A stretch of 64,000 nt of DNA, from assembly GCF_009193215.1 (NCBI RefSeq), contig NZ_VYVA01000001.1:868001-932000 (forward strand), written 5' to 3'. Under the pieces are notes generated by a model. It was not told where the DNA came from, searched no databases, and worked only from the letters and a program-made list of their open reading frames with translations. Of this stretch, positions 35,501-42,526 are shown one piece after another. The stretch comes from Flavicella marina (lineage in GTDB: Bacteria > Bacteroidota > Bacteroidia > Flavobacteriales > Flavobacteriaceae). The position numbers and the translations under genes were made by a program. Positions within the stretch are counted from its first letter, which is position 1; the number at the start of each line of letters is the position of its first letter.

Positions 35501-35942
35501 CTTCCATATCTACCCAATACCCAATTCTTTCTGTTAGGTTATTCCAAACATCGGTATATTTCATCACCGCTTTTCTACACGCATCGTTGTATTCTTCGAT
35601 AGAAATTTTAGTACCGATATCTTCTTTGGTAATTCCTAATTCTTTCTCAACACCTAATTCAACAGGCAATCCGTGCGTATCCCATCCTGCTTTTCGTTGT
35701 ACTTTGAAACCTTTCATCGTTTTGTAACGCGGAAAAATATCTTTGATCGTTCGACCGATAACATGGTGAATACCTGGCAAACCATTTGCAGATGGTGGAC
35801 CTTCAAAAAACACATAAGGTTCTTTTCCTTCTCTACTGCTAATACTCTTTTGGAAAATATCGTTTTCCTTCCAAAATTTTAGCGTTTCATCTGCTACATT
35901 TGTTAAACTTAAGCCTTTGTATTCTCTAAATTTAGCACTCAT
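32538..35942 (-). CDS. ileS: Isoleucyl-tRNA synthetase
   Basis: This class Ia enzyme charges tRNA-Ile and has a separate editing site. The product is 1134 residues, longer than the E. coli enzyme of about 940 and typical of the eukaryote-like IleS branch (which in some species tolerates mupirocin). The HIGH-type motif is in PPSANGLPGIHHVIGR near residues 50-66 and the KMSKS-type motif reads KKMSKRLG. The CP1 editing domain includes FLAWTTTPWTLPSNTALTVG. dksA follows 4 bases after its stop and lspA beyond it, so they are probably one operon. Mupirocin response cannot be concluded from sequence alone. Confidence 0.97.
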   Translation of the reverse strand: MSAKFREYKGLSLTNVADETLKFWKENDIFQKSISSREGKEPYVFFEGPPSANGLPGIHHVIGRTIKDIFPRYKTMKGFKVQRKAGWDTHGLPVELGVEKELGITKEDIGTKISIEEYNDACRKAVMKYTDVWNNLTERIGYWVDMEDPYVTYKPKYMESVWWLLSQLYKKNLLYKGYTIQPYSPKAGTGLSSHEINQPGAYQDVTDTTIVAQFKAVKNTLPEKLQNLDGDVHFLAWTTTPWTLPSNTALTVGPKIEYVAVKSFNQYTFEPITVILATALVGKQFGKKFVAVENESELSNYAKGDKKIPFVIVDAYVGKELVGSKFEQLLPYALPYQNPENAFRVISGDFVTTEDGTGIVHTAPTFGADDALVAKQATPEVPPMLVLDENENPIPLVDLQGKFTSHVGPYAGKYVKNEYYNDGEAPDRSVDVEIAIQLKEENKAFNVEKYKHSYPHCWRTDKPVLYYPLDSWFVKVTEKRDEMFDLNETINWKPKSTGEGRFGNWLKNANDWNLSRSRYWGIPLPIWRTEDGAEEILIGSVEELKTEINKAIEAGVESKDVFADFVVGDMSEENYDKIDLHKNIVDQITLVSPSGKPMKRESDLIDVWFDSGSMPYAQWHYPFENKELIDNNKFFPADFIAEGVDQTRGWFYTLHAIGTMVFDSVAYKNVVSNGLVLDKHGKKMSKRLGNGIDPFATMDKYGPDATRWYMIANANPWDNLKFDLDGVDEVRRKFFGTLYNTYSFFSLYANLDNFSYAEADIAIADRPEIDRWVLSELNTLVKNVDKFYAAYEPTKAARAIQDFVTENLSNWYVRLSRRRFWKGEYEHDKISAYQTLYTCMITVAKLGAPIAPFFMDNLYKDLSNAVGAGQESIHLDDFPVANEASIDETLERKMQKAQQISSMVLSLRKKEMIKVRQPLQRVMIPILDERDREDILAIQNLIISEVNVKEIELIDDASGILVKNIKPNFKVLGPKYGKDMRFVGAAVQKFTQEDIATLEKDGKISLEINGKFVDLTTDEVEISSQDIEGWLVANQGGLTVALDVTISEQLKKEGIARELINRIQNIRKDSGFEVTDKIQLSIEDNAVLKEAVLENEAYIKTETLTDSLEFAASISEGVEIEFDDIKSKLLISKN

Positions 35943-36102
35943 TTTTTGTTGAATTCAATTGAGTTGCGAAAATACATATTTTCTGTGAGATTTTACAAGC
36001 ATTTTTATGTTAAGAAACCACAAGTTAAAAAGCTCAAAATGAGGACTTATCATTCTTACCAGAACAAATAAAAAAAGAGTCGATCGCAAAAATTACAGAA
36101 AT

Positions 36103-37251
36103 TTATTTTTGAACATCATATTTCACTTTTCTAAGCAGACGCATCGCATCTTTGTAGGCAATATAACTGGTTTTATCTGTTAAATTTTTCAAATAAACAC
36201 TCGCTTTTTGCAATTGAGATTTTGCTTCAACAAAACCATTAAGTGAACAAATTACATAGGTAATCGGAAAATCTTTAAACACCTCCAATTCAAAATCTGA
36301 TAGTGAAACCTCTGAAAGCACTTTTTCAAGTACAATTTCATTCTGAGCATAAACCTCTTTTAAGTTTTTAGGATCGAATTTTGGAGACTGAAACAAAAAC
36401 TCCGTAACAATTTTATAAGTACCATTTTCATTAAAATGAATGACTGTTTTTTCGAGCGGGTATTTTTTTAAATCATCAAAAATCCCCAAATACACATATT
36501 CGGTTATGATAAAAGAATCTTTGTTTATTTGAATAGAAACGATGTCTAAATCAGAATAAAACAAACGCACTTGTTCTTTGATCAATTCGATATCTACTCG
36601 AGAATAATACACCTCTCCATCAATTATTTTTTTCTCTCCTGCCCAACAAAGCACAAAGTACTCCTTGAACACCACATATGTTGGGTGACATTTTTTTGGA
36701 TGTTGTTTGATAAAATCAAAAACACCATTTAGTGTCAACTCAATCGTATCACTAGAATTTTTTTCTAATTTTTCTACCAACTCTTTATTGTTACTTCGTA
36801 AGACAAAACCATCTTTTGTTGGTGTTGATGCACTTCCTTTTCTAAAGAAAGCCATTCCCTTATTGTATTTCCAATAATTTTTTTTGAGAGAAGAGAGTTT
36901 GTTGGTTGGCATAATAGTAACCAAGCCAACTACCTTATGACGTTGTAATCGTGGAAAAGAAATATTCTCGTATTTGATTGTTGGAGGATGCACCAAGCAA
37001 GAATTGATCAAATCTTGAATACGACTATCATCAAAAAAATCTACTCCGATAATTTTATTTCCTTCATCTTCAATCCCAACAACTATATAAGAATTGTTCT
37101 CTGGATTTGAGTTTGAAAGCGCACAAATGTGCTTTAAAAATTTTGCTTTACCTTCTTTGGATTCTAAATCAATCTTTAACTTTTTATCGTAAAAACTATT
37201 CTCATCGTTATGATTTAATAGATTTCTGATAAGCAGTCGTTTGTTGATCAT
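36103..37251 (-). CDS. AlbA_2/Schlafen-type putative ATP-binding protein
   Basis: The 382-residue protein starts with an AlbA_2-like domain: the pattern ESKEGKAKFLKHICALSNSNPENNSYIVVGIEDEGNKIIGVD at about 30-75 matches the family's E/D-E-...-N....Y...G..D motif, which binds nucleic acid or ATP in some relatives. The C-terminal two-thirds has no domain that I recognise. It contains a beta-rich stretch with several acidic residues and an IEAKSQLQKAS-like coil at the end. In this lineage the gene is often annotated as ATP-binding. Its start is separated from the SDR stop by one base, so they form an operon. Function unknown. Confidence 0.75.
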   Translation of the reverse strand: MINKRLLIRNLLNHNDENSFYDKKLKIDLESKEGKAKFLKHICALSNSNPENNSYIVVGIEDEGNKIIGVDFFDDSRIQDLINSCLVHPPTIKYENISFPRLQRHKVVGLVTIMPTNKLSSLKKNYWKYNKGMAFFRKGSASTPTKDGFVLRSNNKELVEKLEKNSSDTIELTLNGVFDFIKQHPKKCHPTYVVFKEYFVLCWAGEKKIIDGEVYYSRVDIELIKEQVRLFYSDLDIVSIQINKDSFIITEYVYLGIFDDLKKYPLEKTVIHFNENGTYKIVTEFLFQSPKFDPKNLKEVYAQNEIVLEKVLSEVSLSDFELEVFKDFPITYVICSLNGFVEAKSQLQKASVYLKNLTDKTSYIAYKDAMRLLRKVKYDVQK

Positions 37252-37252
37252 C

Positions 37253-38008
37253 TCAAAATTCTTTATGAATTTGTGTTCCTGAAGCCTGTGCAGTTGGTAA
37301 TATTAAAATATCAGAAATATTTACATGGTAGGGTCGAGAGACTACAAAATAAATTAAATCAGCAATATCGTCTGCAGTTAGAGCCTGAAAACCTTTGTAT
37401 ACTTCATCTGCTTTATTTTTATCTCCTTTAAAACGGACTGTTGAAAATTCAGTATCTACTAAACCCGGGTGTACAGCAGAAACACGAATTCCGTATTTAC
37501 TTAAATCCATTCGCATTCCTTGGTTCAAGGCCTCAACAGCATGTTTGGTCGCACAATAAACATTACCGCCTTCGTAGACATATTTAGACGAAATAGAACC
37601 GATGTTTATGATTTGACCCGATTTTCTCTTTACCATGTTCGGACTTATGGCCTTGGTAACATACAAAAGTCCTTTGATATTACTATCAATCATGTTATCC
37701 CAATCATCGGTATCACCAGAAAACACAGGTGCCAAACCATGTGCATTCCCAGCGTTATTTATTAAAATATCAATGTCTTGAAATTCCTTAGGAAGGGAAT
37801 TTATCGCATTAAAAACTGCATTTTTATCAGCGACATCAAAATTTAATATCTGTACTTCAGTCGTTTTAGACAGTTCGATAGCTAAATTTTGCAAACGCTC
37901 TAACCTTCTACCGCAAATAACCAATCTTATCTTGTGTTTGGCAAAAATTTCGGCGGTTGCTTTTCCGATTCCCGAGGTTGCACCTGTAATAAATGCTGTT
38001 TTTTTCAC
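37253..38008 (-). CDS. SDR family NAD(P)-dependent oxidoreductase
   Basis: The 251-residue classical short-chain dehydrogenase/reductase has the cofactor motif TGATSGIG at 9-16, the NNAG motif (ILINNAGNAHG), the catalytic serine in NIGSISSKY, and YCATK with the catalytic Tyr and Lys. It resembles YdfG/serine-3-dehydrogenase-type members, which prefer NADP (an Arg after the first beta strand, CGRR). The start codon is GTG (38008): no ATG lies between it and the in-frame stop upstream. The substrate is unknown, probably a hydroxy acid or amino acid. It precedes the AlbA_2 gene by one base. Confidence 0.94.
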   Translation of the reverse strand: MKKTAFITGATSGIGKATAEIFAKHKIRLVICGRRLERLQNLAIELSKTTEVQILNFDVADKNAVFNAINSLPKEFQDIDILINNAGNAHGLAPVFSGDTDDWDNMIDSNIKGLLYVTKAISPNMVKRKSGQIINIGSISSKYVYEGGNVYCATKHAVEALNQGMRMDLSKYGIRVSAVHPGLVDTEFSTVRFKGDKNKADEVYKGFQALTADDIADLIYFVVSRPYHVNISDILILPTAQASGTQIHKEF

Positions 38009-38033
38009 TTTAAAAAATTTAAGTTAAAGGTAT

Positions 38034-38068
38034 AAAAAAAACCATCCCCAAGCGGTGACGGTTTTTTT
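38034..38068 (-). terminator. Intrinsic terminator of the 38115 lipoprotein gene
   Basis: AAAAAAACC (38035-38043) and GGTTTTTTT (38060-38068) enclose an imperfect G/C-containing stem. On the minus strand the T-run follows the stem. It separates the lipoprotein gene from the SDR gene. Confidence 0.6.
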
Positions 38069-38114
38069 ATTTTTGATTGGATAACCACAACCAACCAAAA
38101 TCAACTAACCAAAC

Positions 38115-39026
38115 TTAATATGAAATTTTATTTATTTTTTGTCTTTTTATTTTTGTTCGCTTTCGCGTTTGTTTTTCTTTTGTTTTAGCATCTTTTAAAT
38201 ACTGAATAAAATAATCACCTTCAAAGGTATAGGTTGTTCCGGATGCTATGTGAAACAACTCTACAAGATTATCACTTTTCACTACGAGCTCAAAAGTTTC
38301 TTTGTTAATTCTATCATAACCAAGAGTTAAAATTTTTAAATTTTCAAACCCATTCACATCAAAAACTTCGTAACCACCTTCGTAATTCCAAATAACAGAA
38401 TCAATATTCGTGCCAATTCGTGAATTTGAAGAATAAAATTTTCTATTGTCTTCTGAAGTGAATTTTAAAAAATTCTCAGTATCGAATTCATTTAACTCAC
38501 CAGCTATACTAGTTTCAACCTTATTCCATATTTCAAAGTCTTGCAAGAGGTATTCAATATTCTCATAAAACAACTTATCGAAATCAAATTCATTTCTATT
38601 ATAACCGATCAAATAATAGCTTGTATTGGTTGGTGCGTGGTACATTTCAATTTCATTTTCTCCGAACTGTCTAATTTCGAAAGCTGCAATTCCGTCGAGC
38701 TCGTGATTAGCAACCAACAAATTTCTTTCAAAAGAATAATCACCGATATGAATGCCGTACCCACCACCTTGAGCTCCGATTCCTGAAATATTATTATTGG
38801 CAAACATTCTACCCCTGCTAAAAGACAAAGTAAACGCCAATTGCATAAATGGTATTTGATCTGAGCCTTGTGTTGCATGATAATCTACATACCATAAATC
38901 ATAGGCTTCTACAAAATCGGCCGGCAAGGCCTCTTCGTAATATTCATCGGTAAAATCCGTAATAATACAAGAACTGAATAGCAAAGTAATCGCTAATAAG
39001 GAAAAAGTAATTTTTAGAAATCTCAT
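38115..39026 (-). CDS. Flavobacterial lipoprotein of unknown function with basic C-terminus
   Basis: The 303-residue protein starts at the ATG at 39026, giving a lipoprotein signal ending LLFSSC (Cys20). An upstream extension of 23 residues is possible but disrupts the signal. The body begins with the pattern YDLWYVDYHATQG, which I recall from a conserved flavobacterial lipoprotein family. Members have sometimes been labelled 'nicotinic acid mononucleotide adenyltransferase' by mistake. I see no adenylyltransferase motif. Motifs LSFSRGRMFANNNI, YGIHIGDYSF and LFYENIEYLLQDFEIW mark the family. The last 25 residues (KTKEKQTRKRTKIKRQK and neighbours) are strongly basic and would suit binding to acidic surfaces. 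It stands alone between two terminators. Confidence 0.8.
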   Translation of the reverse strand: MRFLKITFSLLAITLLFSSCIITDFTDEYYEEALPADFVEAYDLWYVDYHATQGSDQIPFMQLAFTLSFSRGRMFANNNISGIGAQGGGYGIHIGDYSFERNLLVANHELDGIAAFEIRQFGENEIEMYHAPTNTSYYLIGYNRNEFDFDKLFYENIEYLLQDFEIWNKVETSIAGELNEFDTENFLKFTSEDNRKFYSSNSRIGTNIDSVIWNYEGGYEVFDVNGFENLKILTLGYDRINKETFELVVKSDNLVELFHIASGTTYTFEGDYFIQYLKDAKTKEKQTRKRTKIKRQKINKISY

Positions 39027-39097
39027 AAGCATTAGGTTTTTGTTCAGTAAAGAACACCCAAAGTTTATGCCAAAAAAAATCAAGGGTAAGAACAACT

Positions 39098-39130
39098 AAA
39101 AAAAAACCCATAGAGACTCTTCTCTATGGG
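39098..39130 (-). terminator. Intrinsic terminator of the ric gene
   Basis: CCCATAGAGA (39107-39116) and TCTCTATGGG (39121-39130) pair perfectly over 10 bp with a 4-base loop. On the minus strand nine T follow. It ends the di-iron repair gene and insulates the lipoprotein gene. Confidence 0.9.
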
Positions 39131-39160
39131 CAACTTTCTAAAGCTCAATTTAGGGGTAAA

Positions 39161-39883
39161 TTATAGTATGTTTTTCTCTAATTTTTTAGCTTTTGGATGT
39201 AAAATATTATTTTCAAGATGTACATGTTGATGTAAATCTTGTTCAAATTCTTCTAATTTACTATACAGGGCTTTAAATGTGTTGCAAGCTTCTTTTGGTG
39301 GTGTGTAGTTGTTTGTTAATACTGCTATTTTCTTAAAGATATCCCCAGCATTTTCATGTTCTTGCTCCATTACCTCGATAGGATTTTGAACTGTTTGAAA
39401 TTGAGGTTTTGAAAAAACTGCTTCTCCTTTTTCAACCTGAACTAGATATTTAACATAAGGAAATAATATATTTTCTTCTTTTTGCAAATGAAACGTTAAC
39501 TCTTCTGCTACTTCTCGAAATAATGCTTTGATCTCCAACAGTTCTGTATAATGATGTCCGTGTACTTTTGCTACTTTATTTACATATTGTTGCAATACCA
39601 CAATCGACTCTCGAACGTAACTATGATGAATATTAATTATATGATCAATTAAAAAATCTAAACTCCAACTGCTATAATTTTCTGCTCGGTTTTTTATTTT
39701 TTCAACATTTTCAAGCGCAAGTAGTAAATCATTGTATACAATATTATTTTTTTCACAAACTCTCTCTAAAGACACTCCCCCTCCACAACAAAAATCTATT
39801 CCATGTTTTTTAAATACATCTGCTGTTTTGATATTATTAGTTACGATAGCTGCCACAGTACTTTCTTTCGTTATTGTTAACAT
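39161..39883 (-). CDS. ric: Iron-sulfur cluster repair di-iron protein (ScdA/YtfE)
   Basis: The protein repairs iron-sulfur clusters damaged by nitric oxide or oxidants. The 240-residue product begins with a DUF542/ScdA_N domain containing FKKHGIDFCCGGGVSL (24-39) with the adjacent cysteine pair. It then has a hemerythrin-like domain with His residues in DHIINIHHSYV, HGHHYTELL, FHLQKEENILFPYVK, EHENAG and HQHVHLENNILHPKA, which bind the di-iron centre. It is monocistronic, ended by a strong terminator. A near-palindrome lies upstream (39903-39918), so control by an NO- or iron-responsive repressor is plausible. Confidence 0.95.
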   Translation of the reverse strand: MLTITKESTVAAIVTNNIKTADVFKKHGIDFCCGGGVSLERVCEKNNIVYNDLLLALENVEKIKNRAENYSSWSLDFLIDHIINIHHSYVRESIVVLQQYVNKVAKVHGHHYTELLEIKALFREVAEELTFHLQKEENILFPYVKYLVQVEKGEAVFSKPQFQTVQNPIEVMEQEHENAGDIFKKIAVLTNNYTPPKEACNTFKALYSKLEEFEQDLHQHVHLENNILHPKAKKLEKNIL

Positions 39884-39902
39884 ATTGCTTATATTTTAAA
39901 TT

Positions 39903-39918
39903 AAGACTAATTAATCTT
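39903..39918. promoter_or_regulatory. Near-palindrome upstream of ric
   Basis: AAGA-C-TAATTA-A-TCTT is symmetric except at one pair of positions. It lies 20 to 35 bases upstream of the start, between a weak -7-like box (TATATTCG on the minus strand, 39927-39934) and the gene, where a repressor would act. Confidence 0.3.
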
Positions 39919-40029
39919 TTATTGTGCGAATATAGATAAAAATTAAACTTTTAACACCTTAATAAAGAAAAAAAGATTCCTATTATTTTATTTATAAGTA
40001 ACTTTCCTCTAGTAAAAAAATCGCTTTCA

Positions 40030-41532
40030 ATGAACATCTCTTATTTCAAAAACATCAACTTGACTGTATTGGTCTTTATTTCGTTGACACTACAATCACA
40101 AACAAACAGTGAACTATTTGAAGGACAAGTTTTAGATACCGATAGCAAAGCTGGGTTGCCTTATGTAAGTGTATTTATTAAAAAAAATCAGGCAGGAACC
40201 ATCACTAACGAACAAGGTACTTATCAATTAGACATCTCTAATTTATCCGCTATAGACACAATTAGCTTTCAATTTATCGGATACAAAACGAAAAATATAA
40301 CTCTAGAAAAATTAAAATTTCAAAAAAACATCTCGCTAGAAACCGATGTCTTTACTATTGACGAGGTTATCATTAGCAACAAAAAAATTGATCCTGAAGA
40401 CATCGTAAAAAATGTCTTAAAAAACAAAGAACAGAATTTTTACCAGAAAGAAAGAAAAAAAGAAGTCTTTATCAGAGAACGATACATAACAGATGTCAAC
40501 AAAATTGACTTAATCTACAAAAAAAGCACGATCGAAGAACTCAATGAAGAGGCATTAAAAAATTTCGAAAAAAACACTCCAAAAAATTCAACTTCCTATT
40601 TCGATTTTTTAGGTGAATTATACCTTAATTCTACCAAAAAAAGTACTGAAATAAAAATGAACCCAATAAAAGCTACAGAGCTTCAGTCGAAAGATTTAGC
40701 AGAATTAGACCAATACAAAAAAGTATTTACAGAGCTATTTTCTAATACTGGAGAAAAAGAATATTGGAAAATAAAAAGTGGAATTTTTGGTGAAAAAATT
40801 GATGTTTCAAATGAAACTTCAAAAGAAAAAGATACTACTTACAATGACAAAATTGAGAGCAGACCATTATCGTATTTCAAATACCAAATCAATGAAAAAT
40901 CTAAATACGCCTCTTTAGAGGATAAAGATTTATGGGAGTTTTTACACAAAACAAATAGATACGAATTTACCCTTGAAGGAACCACAACCATACATAAAGA
41001 AAGTGTTTACAAAATTTCATTTACACCTAAGCGAAAAGGTTTGTTTGAAGGAACGCTGTATATTACAACAGACACCAATGCACTATTGAAAGCCACATAT
41101 CAATACAGTGCTGGAAAAACAGGAAAAGATTTCAATCTTTTTGGTGTAGGATATACCGAATCAGATTTCAATGGCTCTATCTATTTTGAAAAAAAAGACA
41201 GTTTATACAGCCTAAAATATTTTACATTCAACAAAAAATACAACATTCGAATCGACAGAAAAATAGCATTGCAAAAAAAGAAAGATCGATTTCTATTTGA
41301 CAAAAAATTGAAAGAGCTGAAAATTGGACTAAACCTAAATTTAACCATACAAGAAGCTATGGAGTATTTCAGTATCAACAGCACAACCATAAACCCTAAA
41401 ACATTTGAAGATTATAAAGAACCTGAAAATTTTGATGTGATTCACATCGATCAATTCGATGAAAAAATATGGAAAGGATATCATATTATCGAACCAACAA
41501 AACAACTAAAAACATATAAAAAACTGCAATAA
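40030..41532 (+). CDS. Exported protein with carboxypeptidase-regulatory-like domain
   Basis: The 500-residue protein has a signal peptide (hydrophobic 10-24, cleavage near LQSQT) and a CarboxypepD_reg-like domain at about 30-110 (FEGQVLDTDSKAGLPYVSV, TITNEQGTYQLDI, IGYKTKNITLE). The remainder is beta-rich with many lysines. The family is common in Bacteroidota, sometimes near TonB systems, but this one has no plug or barrel, so it is not a receptor. It is probably periplasmic or outer-membrane attached. Function unknown. It has no neighbour within 50 bp on the same strand except the small zinc-finger gene downstream (57-base gap). Confidence 0.85.
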   Translation: MNISYFKNINLTVLVFISLTLQSQTNSELFEGQVLDTDSKAGLPYVSVFIKKNQAGTITNEQGTYQLDISNLSAIDTISFQFIGYKTKNITLEKLKFQKNISLETDVFTIDEVIISNKKIDPEDIVKNVLKNKEQNFYQKERKKEVFIRERYITDVNKIDLIYKKSTIEELNEEALKNFEKNTPKNSTSYFDFLGELYLNSTKKSTEIKMNPIKATELQSKDLAELDQYKKVFTELFSNTGEKEYWKIKSGIFGEKIDVSNETSKEKDTTYNDKIESRPLSYFKYQINEKSKYASLEDKDLWEFLHKTNRYEFTLEGTTTIHKESVYKISFTPKRKGLFEGTLYITTDTNALLKATYQYSAGKTGKDFNLFGVGYTESDFNGSIYFEKKDSLYSLKYFTFNKKYNIRIDRKIALQKKKDRFLFDKKLKELKIGLNLNLTIQEAMEYFSINSTTINPKTFEDYKEPENFDVIHIDQFDEKIWKGYHIIEPTKQLKTYKKLQ

Positions 41533-41589
41533 CAGTAAAGCTTTCGATAATTTCAATTTTTGTATCTTAGATAGTCAACAAAAGTAACT

Positions 41590-41940
41590 ATGAAAAAAAA
41601 CTGTTTAGAATGTAACGAAGAATTTATCGGTAGATCAGACAAAAAATTCTGCTCTGATTATTGCAGGAACTCCTACAACAATAAGGTTGATGCTGAGTCT
41701 AAAAACATGATTCGAAACATCAATAATCGATTGAAAAAAAATTATAAGGTACTTAGTAAACTAAATACCACAGGAAAAACAAAAATCCCTAAATCAAAAT
41801 TAATTGATGAGGGATTCTATTTTCAATATTTTACGAGTATCTATAAGACAAAAACCGGAAACACCTATAATTACATCTACGACCAGGGATACTTAACACT
41901 GGAAAACGATATGTTTTTGTTGGTAAAAAAAGAGTCTTAA
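41590..41940 (+). CDS. Small zinc-finger-like protein of unknown function
   Basis: The 116-residue protein begins MKKNCLECNEEFIGRSDKKFC followed by SDYCRNSYNNK, which gives CxxC-x12-CxxxC, a compact four-cysteine zinc-binding motif at residues 5-25. The next 35 residues are basic (NNRLKKNYKVLSK). The C-terminal half has a FYFQYFTSIYKTKTGNTYNYIYDQGY pattern. A nucleic-acid-binding role is likely but not proven. It overlaps the tail of the convergent CBS gene by 4 bases. A -7-like box (TATCTTAG) lies about 20 bases upstream. Confidence 0.8.
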   Translation: MKKNCLECNEEFIGRSDKKFCSDYCRNSYNNKVDAESKNMIRNINNRLKKNYKVLSKLNTTGKTKIPKSKLIDEGFYFQYFTSIYKTKTGNTYNYIYDQGYLTLENDMFLLVKKES

Positions 41941-42392
41941 GAATCTTTCAAGGCCAATGCCGCTTTTAATACATCTCTACGACTTATTTGCCCTACTAAC
42001 TCTCCATTGTCTAAAACTGGAAAACGTTTCCTTTTAGACTTATAAAACAACGTCGCAACTTCAAAAATAGACATGTCAGAGGTAATTGTTTCAACATCTT
42101 TTACCATATGATCTTCAACCTTTACATCGTTCATCGGCACGTTATAATATCCGCTCTCTGCAATTTGCTTCATGCAGTCACCTTCAGAAATAATCCCTAA
42201 TAATTGATTGCTATCGTTCACCACCGGACCACCCGAGATTTTATTCTTAATCAACAACTCCATTACCTCTAAAACAGACTGATCTGCTCGAAAAGTAATT
42301 AATTTTGTGGTCATATATTTAGAAACAAAAATCTTATCTGTGTAATCTTTTTCTTCTTTTGTAGTCGGTGCTTTAAAGTTCTTTATTGCCAT
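41937..42392 (-). CDS. CBS-domain protein
   Basis: The 151-residue cytoplasmic protein consists of two CBS domains (about 28-80 and 92-148) after a short N-terminal tail. The characteristic stretches are VLEVMELLIKNKISGGPVVNDSNQLLGIISEGDCM and FEVATLFYKSKRKRFPVLDNGELVGQISRRDVLKA. CBS pairs bind AMP, ATP, SAM or NAD and sense energy state. With no effector domain it probably acts on a partner protein. It lies upstream of pyk in the opposite sense of transcription order, sharing the strand, with a terminator between. Confidence 0.92.
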   Translation of the reverse strand: MAIKNFKAPTTKEEKDYTDKIFVSKYMTTKLITFRADQSVLEVMELLIKNKISGGPVVNDSNQLLGIISEGDCMKQIAESGYYNVPMNDVKVEDHMVKDVETITSDMSIFEVATLFYKSKRKRFPVLDNGELVGQISRRDVLKAALALKDS

Positions 42393-42465
42393 GTGGTTAT
42401 TGTTTTTAGTAGTTAAAATCTTGAAGTGCTTCCTTTTAACCTCTCTAATATATAAATTTATTCAT

Positions 42466-42504
42466 AAAAAAAAAGCGTCTTCAAATATATTTTGAAAACG
42501 CTTT
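42466..42504 (-). terminator. Intrinsic terminator of pyk
   Basis: AAAGCGT (42472-42478) with TTCAAA (42480-42485) pairs with TTTGAA (42491-42496) and ACGCTTT (42498-42504). The minus strand continues into nine T (42474-42466). Confidence 0.85.
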
Positions 42505-42526
42505 AATAAGTTTATAATTCTGAGAA

